From Lachnospiraceae bacterium (lineage in GTDB: Bacteria > Bacillota > Clostridia > Lachnospirales > Lachnospiraceae), in assembly GCA_017518185.1 (NCBI GenBank), contig JAFWWB010000070.1:1-64000 (forward strand): a stretch of 64,000 nt of DNA, in the 5' to 3' direction. A model generated the notes under the pieces. The model was not told the DNA's origin. It saw only the letters and a list, made by a program, of their open reading frames with translations, and made no database searches. Both the position numbers and the translations under genes were made by a program. Positions 25,104 to 34,525 of the stretch are shown in pieces (the first letter of the stretch is position 1; each line of letters starts with the position of its first letter).

Positions 25104-27203
25104 TTAATCTCCGGTTACTGTTTCTATGTTTATCTCTCCGGCCCTGCAGAGCACATCGGCCCTGGGGTATACGTCCGAATCAACAAGCTCGGCCAGTGAG
25201 CGGTCGTCGGGTATCAGCGAAAGCTCATATACGAAGGACACGCAGTCCAGGGCTTCTATGGCTGAGAAGATGTCCCTGAAGCGGATCACCTCCCCGAAGT
25301 TCCTGTCGGTGTTCACATCGTCCAGCATACGGTCGATAAGGCTGATTATCTCGGACGCCGGATCGTGGTAATGCCTCTTCACGTACACCGTGCCCCTTAC
25401 ATGTATATCCACGTAGGAGGGTGAGATGATGTTCACGCGGGTAGTGAGCAGTCTCCTCTCCTCTATGCGCTTTGCGATCTCCTTCCTGTAGATCTCGGAA
25501 AGCTCCGGTCTTTCCCCGCCGTAGCCGGGAAGCACAGCCAGCTGGACCAGGTTCTCCGCCTCGTCTATCACGGCATGGGCCTTCTTCAGGCACAGTCCCG
25601 GGGTCTCGAGGGCTATTCGCTCGTAATCCCCTGCGGTGACGGCGGTATAGGGAGTGTCTATGTCGCGTCTGAAACGTATGCTCATCTCCCTTAAGGTCTC
25701 TCTGCGGGAACCGCCGGTACCGGGACCGGGAGTGTACCATCTGGCTTTCGGCAGGTCGCTCACGGGCCTGAACTCCGACCCCGCGCGCACATTGCCCTTC
25801 TCGCCGTCGAAGATGGCGGCGGAGGCGATAAAGAGATCCGCTCCTATGTAGTCTCCCGCCTCTTCTATCAGTATGCGTCCGTCGTTCTCCAGGAGGTGGT
25901 AGTATAGAGCTCCCTCCTCCTTCTTCCCGGGACGCACAAAATCGTAAAGGTATTCACCGTTCTCGTCGGTGCGCCTTGCTATGAGGCTGAAGGAATCCTG
26001 CACCAGCATGCTGAGGGGCAGCTTCAGCTCCTGCATGTCGTAACCGAGGACGGTGCCTATCTGGTAGCTCTTCATGACCTCGGGGCTGTAGAGCACCACT
26101 CTCACAGGATCCTTGAGCTTTGCATCGGGCTTTATGCCGCCGGTGAAGGATATGGTGAAATCCCTCTGCCTGCCCCTTCTGTCCGGGTCTCCGGGAGTAT
26201 ATCTCACAAATCTTCCCTCTTCGGTCCCGTCGTAGGAGAGCATGTAGCGCCTGTAGCTGGAGCCCTTCTCCTCCTTGCCGAAGATCAGTATATGTTCATA
26301 TTCCGCCAGGGGATGCTTAACGGTAAAGCTCTCCGTGCGGCCCAGTATTATCGTCGCTGCCCTGGTATCCCTCTGCCAGAGCTCGAAGAGGAAGCTCTCC
26401 ACCTGTGAGATGCGGGGAGCCACATCGTAATCCGCCCTCTCCAGCACCGCGCGCAGGCAGTAGCCCTTTACGGGAAGCCCGTCGTATTCCGCGGCACCCT
26501 CGGGTATGCGCAGCCTTATCTCGCCGCCGGTGAGGAAACAGCCCGTGAAATCCCTGGCCTTTATCTCCTTCCAGCCTTCTGCGGTAAAGCATTCCCATCT
26601 TACGGAGGCAAAGACGTTGGAAGTCCTCTCCTCCACGGCGTTACGGCTGGGAACCCCCTGCAGGGTGACATAGAGTATCAGCTCCCTGTCCGCCTCGGGA
26701 AGGGAATCCGTCACGAAATAAAGGGTGTTGCCCGCCACCGGGGTGTCACCGAAGGCTGCCATGCCCACGGGCACGTCGGGCTCGGCGATAAAACTTAAGT
26801 CCCTGGTCTCCTTTGCGTCTTCGGAGAAGATGCCCAGCATCTGTCCTCCGACCACGGTGGGGCGGTTGGTCTCGAAGATGAGACCTCCCAGTGAAAAACG
26901 GGAACCGGAAGGTATCATTGCCCTGTCCTTAAGCTCGTGGGGCTTAACCAGCACCCTGGCGCACTTTGCCTTACCCGGCTTAAAACCGGCCAGTGCAAAG
27001 AGCTTGAGCTTAGCCTCATAGGAGGCTCTGGGTATGCCTGCGGCCTGGATAGCCGAAAGGGCACTCAGATTCTCCAGTATGGTGATACCGGGGTCGGAGG
27101 CATTGTAATTGGTCCATTCCGAAGAATAAAGGGGAATGGTGGATATCGCCTCGCTTATGTTCTCGTCATAGGTTTTTACTCTTGCTTCTTCGATCCTGAG
27201 CAT
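25104..27203 (-). CDS. Baseplate J-like wedge protein (Afp11/12 class), 699 aa
   Basis: The N-terminus 'ARVKTYDENISEAISTIPLY' and 'WTNYNASDPGITILENLSAL' is typical of putative baseplate assembly proteins of the gpJ/Afp11-12 type. The C-terminal part contains 'FRRDIDTPYTAVTAGDYERI', 'LETPGLCLKKAHAVID' and 'RVNIISPSYVDIHVRGTVYV', the conserved J-core. It forms the hexagonal wedge ring that holds the spike. It is encoded next to a second J-like protein, as in Afp. Confidence 0.85.
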   Translation of the reverse strand: MLRIEEARVKTYDENISEAISTIPLYSSEWTNYNASDPGITILENLSALSAIQAAGIPRASYEAKLKLFALAGFKPGKAKCARVLVKPHELKDRAMIPSGSRFSLGGLIFETNRPTVVGGQMLGIFSEDAKETRDLSFIAEPDVPVGMAAFGDTPVAGNTLYFVTDSLPEADRELILYVTLQGVPSRNAVEERTSNVFASVRWECFTAEGWKEIKARDFTGCFLTGGEIRLRIPEGAAEYDGLPVKGYCLRAVLERADYDVAPRISQVESFLFELWQRDTRAATIILGRTESFTVKHPLAEYEHILIFGKEEKGSSYRRYMLSYDGTEEGRFVRYTPGDPDRRGRQRDFTISFTGGIKPDAKLKDPVRVVLYSPEVMKSYQIGTVLGYDMQELKLPLSMLVQDSFSLIARRTDENGEYLYDFVRPGKKEEGALYYHLLENDGRILIEEAGDYIGADLFIASAAIFDGEKGNVRAGSEFRPVSDLPKARWYTPGPGTGGSRRETLREMSIRFRRDIDTPYTAVTAGDYERIALETPGLCLKKAHAVIDEAENLVQLAVLPGYGGERPELSEIYRKEIAKRIEERRLLTTRVNIISPSYVDIHVRGTVYVKRHYHDPASEIISLIDRMLDDVNTDRNFGEVIRFRDIFSAIEALDCVSFVYELSLIPDDRSLAELVDSDVYPRADVLCRAGEINIETVTGD

Positions 27204-27219
27204 ATTCTTTCCTCAGCGT

Positions 27220-30200
27220 TTATGATTCTTTTTTATTGTCGTTATAAAGAATGTTCACCGTATGCGTTCCGCTCTTTACCACCATGAAGGGTCCGGGGAC
27301 GAGGTCCTCGTAATCCATCTCGTGCTCGCCCTGGTAGTCGCTGTATCTTACAGTCACGGAGGTCTTCCTTATGAGGGCCTGGTTCTTAAGGCCGGCCAGC
27401 TGCAGCAGTATCTGGGTCTTCTTGGGCATGGTGCCTATCTCCCAGCCGAGATGCTCCTCTCCCCCGCCGTTTACGGGATCCAGATAGCTGTCCAGTATCT
27501 CCTTGATGCCGGTCTGGACCTCGAAGGAATCGTCCATATCCATCACCTGTATCCAGGCCGTCACCGAAACGGCGACGAAGATGGGTTCCACTATATGAAG
27601 CCTGTGGGGCGCTACGGTGATCTCGCAGATGTCCAGCAGGTACTTCTTAAGCGCCGCCTCCAGACGGTGGAAGGAATAGGATCCCTCGCCGTGATCCTTC
27701 ATCAGAAGCGCGAAGGAAAGCTCGGCAGCGTTTGTCCTGCCGTCCACGGTAATGCCGGGTATGCAGCTCACCTTGTCTATCATTCCTGAGAAGCGCAGTA
27801 TGGCGCGTCTGTAATCATTCTCGGTAACACATCTGCCCCTGGAATATATCCTGTCGGCTCCGCGCATCAGGGCCTCCTGCACGGTCTCCATATCGCCACC
27901 GCCGTAGGCCTGGACAGGATTGCTCACCGTATCCACGAACATGATGCCGCTGGGCAGTGAGGAAAGCTCACCCACTCCCACATTGCCGGCTTCGCCGGAG
28001 CTGGTGCGCAGCTTCACCCTGAAGGCCACATCATCCGTAACGGAAGGGATATAGCTGTGTATGCCGTCCCCGAAGAGTATCTCACTGGTAAGACGGTCGA
28101 TACGGTATACCCTCCTGGCATCCCATCTGTTCCCGTAGCCGGGGCCGTCGTCCCACTCGTTGAACTGGTCAACTTCATGCCAGCGTACGAAGCAGGAACG
28201 TATATTTCCTATCATATCTGTCTCGAGGCGCACATCCGCGGAATGCTCCGCAGCCAGCTGGCGCATGTCCTCGGCGCTTAAGCTGGCCCTCTCGTTTACC
28301 CACACATCCGCGTCCAGGATGTTCCCTGCTCCCAGGAAATGCTTCTGGTATGCCGTTGCCTCTTCGATGTAATAATCTTCTTCACTGCCGTTGACAGCGT
28401 TCACCACCGTAACGGCATTCATGCGGATGTCCATGATCTTTGTCATGAACTCCTGCCTCTCATTGGGAGACTCGGGGTCGCTTCTTACTATCTTGAGCCA
28501 GTACCTGCGCCTGCCCTCCAGCACCCTTGCAGCCATATCCGAAGGAGGCAGGAACATTATGATACCGGAATGGGTAAAGCTCTCGGTACCGTCCGACACC
28601 TTCAGCTGCCTGAAGCCCCTGCGGCTTGAATACTCAAAGGTGCAGTCTATGCCTTTCCGGCCGGTAGCGCTCTCCACCACGAAGAGCATTCCCACCGGAC
28701 CGCCCTCCAGCGGAGCATCGAAGCCCAGATACAGGGCATCGTCCGCATAGCTTATGGGTGTGAATATATTGTAAGGCTCTTTCTGCCTGCTCTTTAAGGT
28801 AAGGTCGCTGATCTCGGTGCCGCAGATGCTGCGAAGGAGTGCGGGCTGCATCTCCCTGCCCCTGTAAGTGTAGGCTATCTTAAGGCCCGTGAGCACCGGA
28901 TAGTGATGCACTGCGGGACGGAGATAGCAGTTGTCGGCACGGAGAAGACGAAGCCTTAAGAGGCGTCCGTGATAGGAGCCGTTCTCCGTTTCCGCCCAGT
29001 CGGAGGGGCAGATGAAGGAGAGACTGAAGTCACCCGGTGTGTCAGCTGAAGCGAAGAGCTCCCTGTACTCCCGGTCACAGTTAAGGTACTTCCAGCCTAT
29101 GCCGTTGAAGTACTCAATGGAGATCTCATCCGCATAGGCATCCGAGACCTGCTCCACGTTGGTGGCCCTGGCCTTTCTCTTTATTATCTTCAGCTCTTCG
29201 TTGACCTTTTCCTCCGTAAGCTCCATGGTATGATCCATGAAGGACAGATGGAAATCTATGGTAACTACCGAGCCTGCCTTATCAAAATAATCCTCTTTTC
29301 CTATGTAGCACTCCGCAAATACCGAGAGCACATCGGAGAAGGGTGCGAAGCTGTCGGGCTTGAATTCGGAATTGCCGTCGCCCACATAGTCCGCCTGACG
29401 GGCTTTACCATTTGAGGCCAGTCTTATATCGGATACCTGTATCACTTCGGTGACCGGCTTCTCCGACGTGAGCACCACTACGCTCTGCTCGCCGGCCTCC
29501 GTCTCTATCTTGAAGCACTTGTCATTCTTTAGCAGCCTGAAGGCTCCCTCGCCTGTTATGGACATGTCGTCGAATTCCCTGAGGCCGCCCTCGGCAAGCC
29601 AGGAGAATCTTATATCCCCGACGGATATCATGCGGGTCAGCTCCTCGCTGCCCTTTATGTCGATGAGTATCTCCTCATCCTCCACATCAAAGATGCGGGG
29701 ATGCATCATGGCCAGCGCATGCTGCCCGATATTGTCTCCTTCTCCGAAGAGCACGAAGGGCTTCAGCTCCACACCCTTCTCCTCTTCCTCTTCCGGACTG
29801 TCAGGCCTTTCGGGCTCCGGGATCTCCAGCTCAGGCAGAAGCTTCGCGGGCTTGAAATCCCCCTTCAGAGGGATGATGGTGCCATCCTCCCTGTCGGTCA
29901 TGAAGATGTCCTTTATCTTTGCGGAGGTGATATACAGCTCCCTGTCTGTCTCAAATACGGGAGGCATGAAGGACGCGGGTCCCTCTTCCGCGGCACTCTC
30001 CGTGGTTATCTGGGTGCCCTTCACTACCTGCGTCCCGCTTATGGTGCTGTCCACAAGGTTAAAGCAGACTATGCAGCCCGCGGGTACGGCCCTTTTCAGG
30101 GTCAGATCCAGGAAATTTACAAACTCCGCATGATAGATCTCGGTCACATGGTTGATGGTGCGGATATTGTCCTGCATCTGGCGCGCAAATATGCGGGATA

Positions 30201-30339
30201 TGGTGGATCCGATATCGGGATCCTTTACGGAAAAATTCCACTCGGGCACATAGCCGGCCGCAAGCTCGCCTATGCGCTGTTCGATATCCTCCGCGGTACG
30301 CTTATCCGGTTTATACTTCTTCAACATTTTCCGGCTCAT
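27220..30339 (-). CDS. Baseplate J-like wedge protein (Afp11/12 class), 1039 aa
   Basis: 1039 residues. The N-terminus 'GYVPEWNFSVKDPDIGSTIS' and 'VNFLDLTLKRAVPA' marks a large baseplate assembly protein. The distal region has 'IYSRGRCVTENDYRRAILRF' and 'VAPHRLHIVEPIFVAVSVTA', the J-family core also present in the 699-aa neighbour. Insertions of several hundred residues (about 180-700) distinguish it. The chosen start overlaps the gp25 gene by 29 bases and has GGAG upstream; an internal ATG four codons later is possible. Confidence 0.85.
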   Translation of the reverse strand: MSRKMLKKYKPDKRTAEDIEQRIGELAAGYVPEWNFSVKDPDIGSTISRIFARQMQDNIRTINHVTEIYHAEFVNFLDLTLKRAVPAGCIVCFNLVDSTISGTQVVKGTQITTESAAEEGPASFMPPVFETDRELYITSAKIKDIFMTDREDGTIIPLKGDFKPAKLLPELEIPEPERPDSPEEEEEKGVELKPFVLFGEGDNIGQHALAMMHPRIFDVEDEEILIDIKGSEELTRMISVGDIRFSWLAEGGLREFDDMSITGEGAFRLLKNDKCFKIETEAGEQSVVVLTSEKPVTEVIQVSDIRLASNGKARQADYVGDGNSEFKPDSFAPFSDVLSVFAECYIGKEDYFDKAGSVVTIDFHLSFMDHTMELTEEKVNEELKIIKRKARATNVEQVSDAYADEISIEYFNGIGWKYLNCDREYRELFASADTPGDFSLSFICPSDWAETENGSYHGRLLRLRLLRADNCYLRPAVHHYPVLTGLKIAYTYRGREMQPALLRSICGTEISDLTLKSRQKEPYNIFTPISYADDALYLGFDAPLEGGPVGMLFVVESATGRKGIDCTFEYSSRRGFRQLKVSDGTESFTHSGIIMFLPPSDMAARVLEGRRRYWLKIVRSDPESPNERQEFMTKIMDIRMNAVTVVNAVNGSEEDYYIEEATAYQKHFLGAGNILDADVWVNERASLSAEDMRQLAAEHSADVRLETDMIGNIRSCFVRWHEVDQFNEWDDGPGYGNRWDARRVYRIDRLTSEILFGDGIHSYIPSVTDDVAFRVKLRTSSGEAGNVGVGELSSLPSGIMFVDTVSNPVQAYGGGDMETVQEALMRGADRIYSRGRCVTENDYRRAILRFSGMIDKVSCIPGITVDGRTNAAELSFALLMKDHGEGSYSFHRLEAALKKYLLDICEITVAPHRLHIVEPIFVAVSVTAWIQVMDMDDSFEVQTGIKEILDSYLDPVNGGGEEHLGWEIGTMPKKTQILLQLAGLKNQALIRKTSVTVRYSDYQGEHEMDYEDLVPGPFMVVKSGTHTVNILYNDNKKES

Positions 30340-30763
30340 AGATCTCCATCTCTTCCTCTTCGTTCTCTTCCCAGTCTGCGTTCAGATAGAACGGGAACAC
30401 CAGATTATCCCTGGTATTGGTCCTGCGTATCGTATAATCTATGTTGATGAGGAGCACTCCCTTCTTGTCCCTGAAGTCGGTGGTGATGCTCACATCGCCT
30501 ATCCTGGGCTCCTGTCTTATAAGGGTCTCCGTCAACTCCCTCACAAGTATGTTCAGTGAAGTGTTGTTCATATCCATGAAGGTATAGTTTAAGAGCATGC
30601 TGCCGAAATCCGGGCGCATGATCCTCTCGCTGCGTGTAGTCATCAGTATGAGATACACCGATTCCTTCACACTTGCGTTTTCCGATGATACGGCGATCCT
30701 GCCGGTTGCGGGATCTACCTGCGGCGGGAATTTCATGCCGCTTCCCAAAAATGATCCTGCCAT
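30311..30763 (-). CDS. gp25-like baseplate wedge protein (Afp9-like)
   Basis: 150 residues. 'VKESVYLILMTTRSERIMRP' followed by 'DFGSMLLNYTFMDMN' is the signature of the GPW/gp25 family, which caps sheath-baseplate contacts. The C-terminus is acidic ('WEENEEEEMEIYEPENVEEV'), an unusual tail whose coding region overlaps the next gene. It lies between the spike and J genes, the usual position. Confidence 0.9.
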   Translation of the reverse strand: MAGSFLGSGMKFPPQVDPATGRIAVSSENASVKESVYLILMTTRSERIMRPDFGSMLLNYTFMDMNNTSLNILVRELTETLIRQEPRIGDVSITTDFRDKKGVLLINIDYTIRRTNTRDNLVFPFYLNADWEENEEEEMEIYEPENVEEV

Positions 30764-30771
30764 TTATCCTC

Positions 30772-31593
30772 CTATCCCAGTTTTATAGGGGTGCCGCTGA
30801 TGGTGACCGGGCCGCTGCTCTCCACCTTTGTCATGGAGTTCCCCTTCATGGTGGTATTTGCTCCCGAAAGCTCCAGCTTGCTGGTGGAATCCACCAGTAT
30901 GCTGTCTGTTGCCTTCAGGTTTATCTTCGATGCGTTGAGCTCCACGGTGCCGTTGCTGCCGTTCATGGTAAGGGTGATATTGTCCCCCACCTTCACCGTG
31001 AGCTTCTTCTCGGTCCTGACCTCTATGTTCCCCTTGCCTTCCTCGGTGACGATCTTTATACTGTTGTTGCCGCTCTTGTCCGAGATGAGTATGTAGTCCT
31101 TCTCGTTGTCCATCTCGATGCGGTGCTCGTCCTTGGGAGTCTTTATGAAGATCTTGTCCTTGCCGCCCTCATTATCTTCATTGTCATCCTCAAAACGTAT
31201 GGTGCTGCCGTGGCGGGTAACTATGCGCTTGATCCTGTTGTTCTCCTCCACAGATTTCTTGAGAAAGTTGTCATTAAGGAGAGGCAGGCAGCCCACTACA
31301 TAGGGCCGCTCGATATTTCCCTGCTCAAAGGCCACCAGCACCTGGTCACCCACCTCAGGAAGGAAGTAGTGTCCCCATTCCTTGCCGCCGGAAGGCTGTA
31401 TCACTCTCGCCCAGAGCAGCTCGTTGGCCTTTTCGTCCCTGGATGTTATCTGTACGCATACCCTTCCGGGCATGTTCTGGTCGTAATTCTTGGAAACCTT
31501 ACCAAGCACCAGGCCGTAGATACGGTTGTCCCCCGTCTCGGTCTTCTCTATCTGTCTCTGTGCGATCTCGTCTACGATCTCAAATAATGCCAT
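30772..31593 (-). CDS. Spike protein with gp5/VgrG OB-fold and beta-helix
   Basis: 273 residues. The N-terminal OB-fold is gp5-like: 'NRIYGLVLGKVSKNYDQNMP', 'LLWARVIQPSGGKEWGHYFL', 'VGDQVLVAFEQGNIERPYVV'. From about residue 120 a repetitive beta-strand region forms the needle ('KIFIKTPKDEHRIEMDNEKD', 'KLTVKVGDNITLTMNG', 'KINLKATDSILVDSTSKLEL'). With the hub gene upstream it makes a split VgrG, as in phage P2/Mu (gpD + gpV). The PAAR-like tip is encoded at 42.5 kb. Confidence 0.9.
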   Translation of the reverse strand: MALFEIVDEIAQRQIEKTETGDNRIYGLVLGKVSKNYDQNMPGRVCVQITSRDEKANELLWARVIQPSGGKEWGHYFLPEVGDQVLVAFEQGNIERPYVVGCLPLLNDNFLKKSVEENNRIKRIVTRHGSTIRFEDDNEDNEGGKDKIFIKTPKDEHRIEMDNEKDYILISDKSGNNSIKIVTEEGKGNIEVRTEKKLTVKVGDNITLTMNGSNGTVELNASKINLKATDSILVDSTSKLELSGANTTMKGNSMTKVESSGPVTISGTPIKLG

Positions 31594-31602
31594 TCTCTAT
31601 CC

Positions 31603-32751
31603 TCACTCAAGAGTGGCGGCCTTGCCGCTCACATGTGTCTGGAAAAAGCCCTCCTGCTCCATGCTGTGCTTAACCTGGGTAATGTAGAAACGGTTGGAAG
31701 CCCCTTTTCCCAGACCGTCCACACTTACGAACTTGCCGGGCATTATCTCCGGAAGTCCTATAAGATCCGCCTCCAGCGTGCCGAAACGGTAGCTCATCTG
31801 CTCCAGCAGGTAATCCGCCCTGTACTCCGCATCCTGCTGTGTCGCAGCTGTGGGATCTATATAGATCTTGCTCTGCTTCTGGATCAGTGGCTTGGCCTTG
31901 CTTCCCATTGACATCTTGCTCTGCAGCTTCTTGGCAGCCTTTACCATCTTGCCCTTGGCGGGATCCACGTTCCTGACCTCCACCTTTCCGGAAAGCCCGG
32001 TGATGTCGTAGCCTATCTCAAAGGTCATCATACCCGTTTCGGGAGACATCTTCATCTGGTCCTGGGTGTCCGCCTTGGCCTTCCTGAACATCAGGGTATC
32101 GTAAAACTGGAAGAACTCATAGTTGAAGCGCTTTGCCGCCCTTACCACAAATTCGTAATCACTCTCGTTCACCATCTCTATGGTCTGGTCGGTGGTCTCG
32201 TTTCCTCCTCCGCCACCGCCCGCCTTTTTATCCGGGGTGTCCTGTATGCTCAGGCTCTTGAAGACCTTGTCGTCTCCCATGAGCTTCTGGTAAAAGCTCT
32301 GGTCCATGAGCTGCTTCACGGCATCGGAATAGCAGTCAGCGCTGATCTGCTTTGCGTATTCATTAGCCATCATGATACCCTTGATGTCCATGCAGTGAAC
32401 CTCCACTCCGGGTATCTCTCCCATGCGGTATATGAAGTTCACCTGGCTTATGAAGCCTTTGAACACCGGGGTAACGGAGGTCGAATAGCCCACGGCTATA
32501 TCCACCGATGACCCCAGGAAGATATATTTCTTGACCTCCTCGAATCTGAATGCATGGCTGTATACGTCATAGGTATTGAAGATCTTGAATTCCGCAACTG
32601 AAGCCTCAAAGCCGCAGGTCATCTCTATGATTATGTCGTTCAGGCTGAAGCCGCTCTTATCATCGGAAATATTCTTTCCGTTGACCTTTATAACGACCCT
32701 GGGGAGCTTGAAGCTGTCGTATTTATCTCTCAGTGAATCGTAATCTATCAT
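31603..32751 (-). CDS. Tail hub protein (phage late control D / VgrG N-terminal-like)
   Basis: 382 residues. The N-terminal beta-barrel contains 'GFSLNDIIIEMTCGFEASVA' and 'SSVDIAVGYSTSVTPVFKGF'; 'IPGVEVHCMDIKGIMMANEY' and 'NESDYEFVVRAAKRFNYEFF' are hallmarks of gpD/VgrG hub proteins. A Gly-rich loop ('AGGGGGGNETTDQ') interrupts the middle. It forms the trimeric hub joining tube and baseplate to the spike. Confidence 0.85.
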   Translation of the reverse strand: MIDYDSLRDKYDSFKLPRVVIKVNGKNISDDKSGFSLNDIIIEMTCGFEASVAEFKIFNTYDVYSHAFRFEEVKKYIFLGSSVDIAVGYSTSVTPVFKGFISQVNFIYRMGEIPGVEVHCMDIKGIMMANEYAKQISADCYSDAVKQLMDQSFYQKLMGDDKVFKSLSIQDTPDKKAGGGGGGNETTDQTIEMVNESDYEFVVRAAKRFNYEFFQFYDTLMFRKAKADTQDQMKMSPETGMMTFEIGYDITGLSGKVEVRNVDPAKGKMVKAAKKLQSKMSMGSKAKPLIQKQSKIYIDPTAATQQDAEYRADYLLEQMSYRFGTLEADLIGLPEIMPGKFVSVDGLGKGASNRFYITQVKHSMEQEGFFQTHVSGKAATLE

Positions 32752-32757
32752 TTCTCT

Positions 32758-33603
32758 TTACCCAAGATTCAGTATGCCTCCGAGCTTCTGCGCCGCTCCG
32801 GCTGACCTCAGCTCGCTGGAAACTCCGAAAGCCGCCTTATAGGCCTCCTCCCAGGCTCCCAGATTATTGGGATAGGGACTGTTCTCCATCAGCATCAGCG
32901 AAAGGTTTATATATGCTCTTACGGGCTGCCCCTTTCTGTTGAACATCACGTACTGTGCCGCTACGTTATTCAGCACTCCCGCATAGTTCATCTTCCCCCA
33001 GTGGAAAGTGACTATACGCGTATACGGACTTCTCAGGGCCGCTATGAAGCCCTCCACGATCTCGACCACGCTGGCTTCCTTATTGTTGACGCCGAAGCCT
33101 TTTTTTATCACGTTCTGTGTGAGCTGGGTGGGAGAGAGGTTAAGCTTGTCCTCGGTAAAGGCATCGAATTTGTCCACCTGATCCACCACCAGTTTCACAC
33201 TGAATGTTATACGCACGCTCTGCTTTGCGGGGGTGACGGTGGAACCTTCACTACCGTAGCTCAGCACGGGCATGAAACCCTGGCCTCTTCCTCTCAGGGA
33301 TATACTGGAGGGGTTAAACTGTACCGTATACCTTTTTATATTTGCATTACTCGCAAAATCCGCCAGAGAGCTCTTACCCTTCAGAGGGTTCAGCTCAGTG
33401 CTCACCAGGCTGCCCATGGCGCCCGAATCGCTGAGGAAAGATCCTCCAAGCGACCCTCCTCCGGCTGCGGGAGGCTTCGGGGGCTGCCCGGGCTCGGGTA
33501 CAGCACCCCTGGAGTCCACGATCTCCACGATAGCCTTTTCTACGATCCCAATGTTCTCGGCTATGGTGTTCCCGGCGCTTTTTAACAGATCCATTGCTCC
33601 CAT
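32758..33603 (-). CDS. Afp7-like tube/baseplate adaptor, copy B
   Basis: 281 residues. After a Pro/Gly linker (about 35-55) the conserved part begins 'KRYTVQFNPSSISLRGRGQG', matching the 'FNPS' motif of Afp7/CIS tube-adaptor proteins. It ends with a beta-rich half ('TRIVTFHWGKMNYAGVLNNV', 'YVMFNRKGQPVRAYINLSLM'). It is clearly paralogous to the upstream 303-aa protein. No LysM peptidoglycan-binding domain is visible at the C-terminus, unlike many Afp7 proteins. Confidence 0.8.
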   Translation of the reverse strand: MGAMDLLKSAGNTIAENIGIVEKAIVEIVDSRGAVPEPGQPPKPPAAGGGSLGGSFLSDSGAMGSLVSTELNPLKGKSSLADFASNANIKRYTVQFNPSSISLRGRGQGFMPVLSYGSEGSTVTPAKQSVRITFSVKLVVDQVDKFDAFTEDKLNLSPTQLTQNVIKKGFGVNNKEASVVEIVEGFIAALRSPYTRIVTFHWGKMNYAGVLNNVAAQYVMFNRKGQPVRAYINLSLMLMENSPYPNNLGAWEEAYKAAFGVSSELRSAGAAQKLGGILNLG

Positions 33604-33613
33604 ATCGTTACCT

Positions 33614-34525
33614 CTATATGCTGAAGTTCAGAAGGGCGTTGTTGCTTCCCTTTGCCCAGCCGCTGGCGGCTCCCACCAGATTATCCATACCGGCTTCACC
33701 GAAGGCCTTATCAAAAGCCTTATACCAGTGACTGCCTCTCTGGGAGCCCTCGGCCTTGTGATCCTGCTGTATGGCTATGTCCACGGTGGCCCTTATGGGA
33801 TTGCCCTTCTTGTTGAACATGGTATAGTTAGCGTTGACCTGGTTCAGCTCTCCCTTGAAAAATATATCCGACCAGCAGAAGATGATGCGCCTGGTCAGGG
33901 GGGAGAGCAGGCAGGCTATGAGCCCTTCAACCTGTGTCCTTACCGAAAAGCCCTCGCTGTTCCACAGATCCTGCACCATGGATGCCACTCCGCCCGCACT
34001 GAGCAGGGAAGGAGAATCCAGCATGAATGCATCCTGCTGGTTCATGGCATCAAATACCAGCTGCATACCCAGGGTGGTGATGGAGTCCGTGGTTATCTGC
34101 GTGACCTGGTTGTTCATTATATTCGAGATACTGCTGTTATCGATCTCGCGGAGACCTGCGGAGGTATCCAGATAAATGCTGGAAGGGTTATACTGCACCT
34201 CCATGGCCACATAGCCGTTCAGTTCCGCCTGAGCCCTCATCCTCTCGAAGGAAGCGCTGCCTCTCATCTGGGCCCCTGCCCCGTCAAGGGCATCCTGCAT
34301 TTTGCCAAGGCTCGTATTGGTACTGTCAAGGGCTGTCGCCCCCATATTCTGAAGGAAGCCTTCCATCGAAGCCTTTGCTTCCTCTTCGGCCATACCCTGC
34401 ATGAGCTGCTCCTGCGTCTGCAGCTGGCTATCCGTATAAAGCAGGTTCGGCTGGTATCTGCGGACAAATATGACGGCCTTGGGAAGATCCCCTGCCGTAT
34501 TCGCGACTGTATCTAAAAAACCCAT
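33614..34525 (-). CDS. Afp7-like tube/baseplate adaptor, copy A
   Basis: 303 residues. 'MEVQYNPSSIYLDTSAGL', 'RRIIFCWSDIFFKGELNQVN' and 'YTMFNKKGNPIRATVDIAIQ' align with the neighbouring 281-aa protein, so the two are diverged duplicates that may form a hetero-ring. An N-terminal helical part (about 30-95) is unique to this copy. Its ATG shares one base with the stop of the 848-aa gene (TGATG), implying coupled translation. Confidence 0.8.
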   Translation of the reverse strand: MGFLDTVANTAGDLPKAVIFVRRYQPNLLYTDSQLQTQEQLMQGMAEEEAKASMEGFLQNMGATALDSTNTSLGKMQDALDGAGAQMRGSASFERMRAQAELNGYVAMEVQYNPSSIYLDTSAGLREIDNSSISNIMNNQVTQITTDSITTLGMQLVFDAMNQQDAFMLDSPSLLSAGGVASMVQDLWNSEGFSVRTQVEGLIACLLSPLTRRIIFCWSDIFFKGELNQVNANYTMFNKKGNPIRATVDIAIQQDHKAEGSQRGSHWYKAFDKAFGEAGMDNLVGAASGWAKGSNNALLNFSI

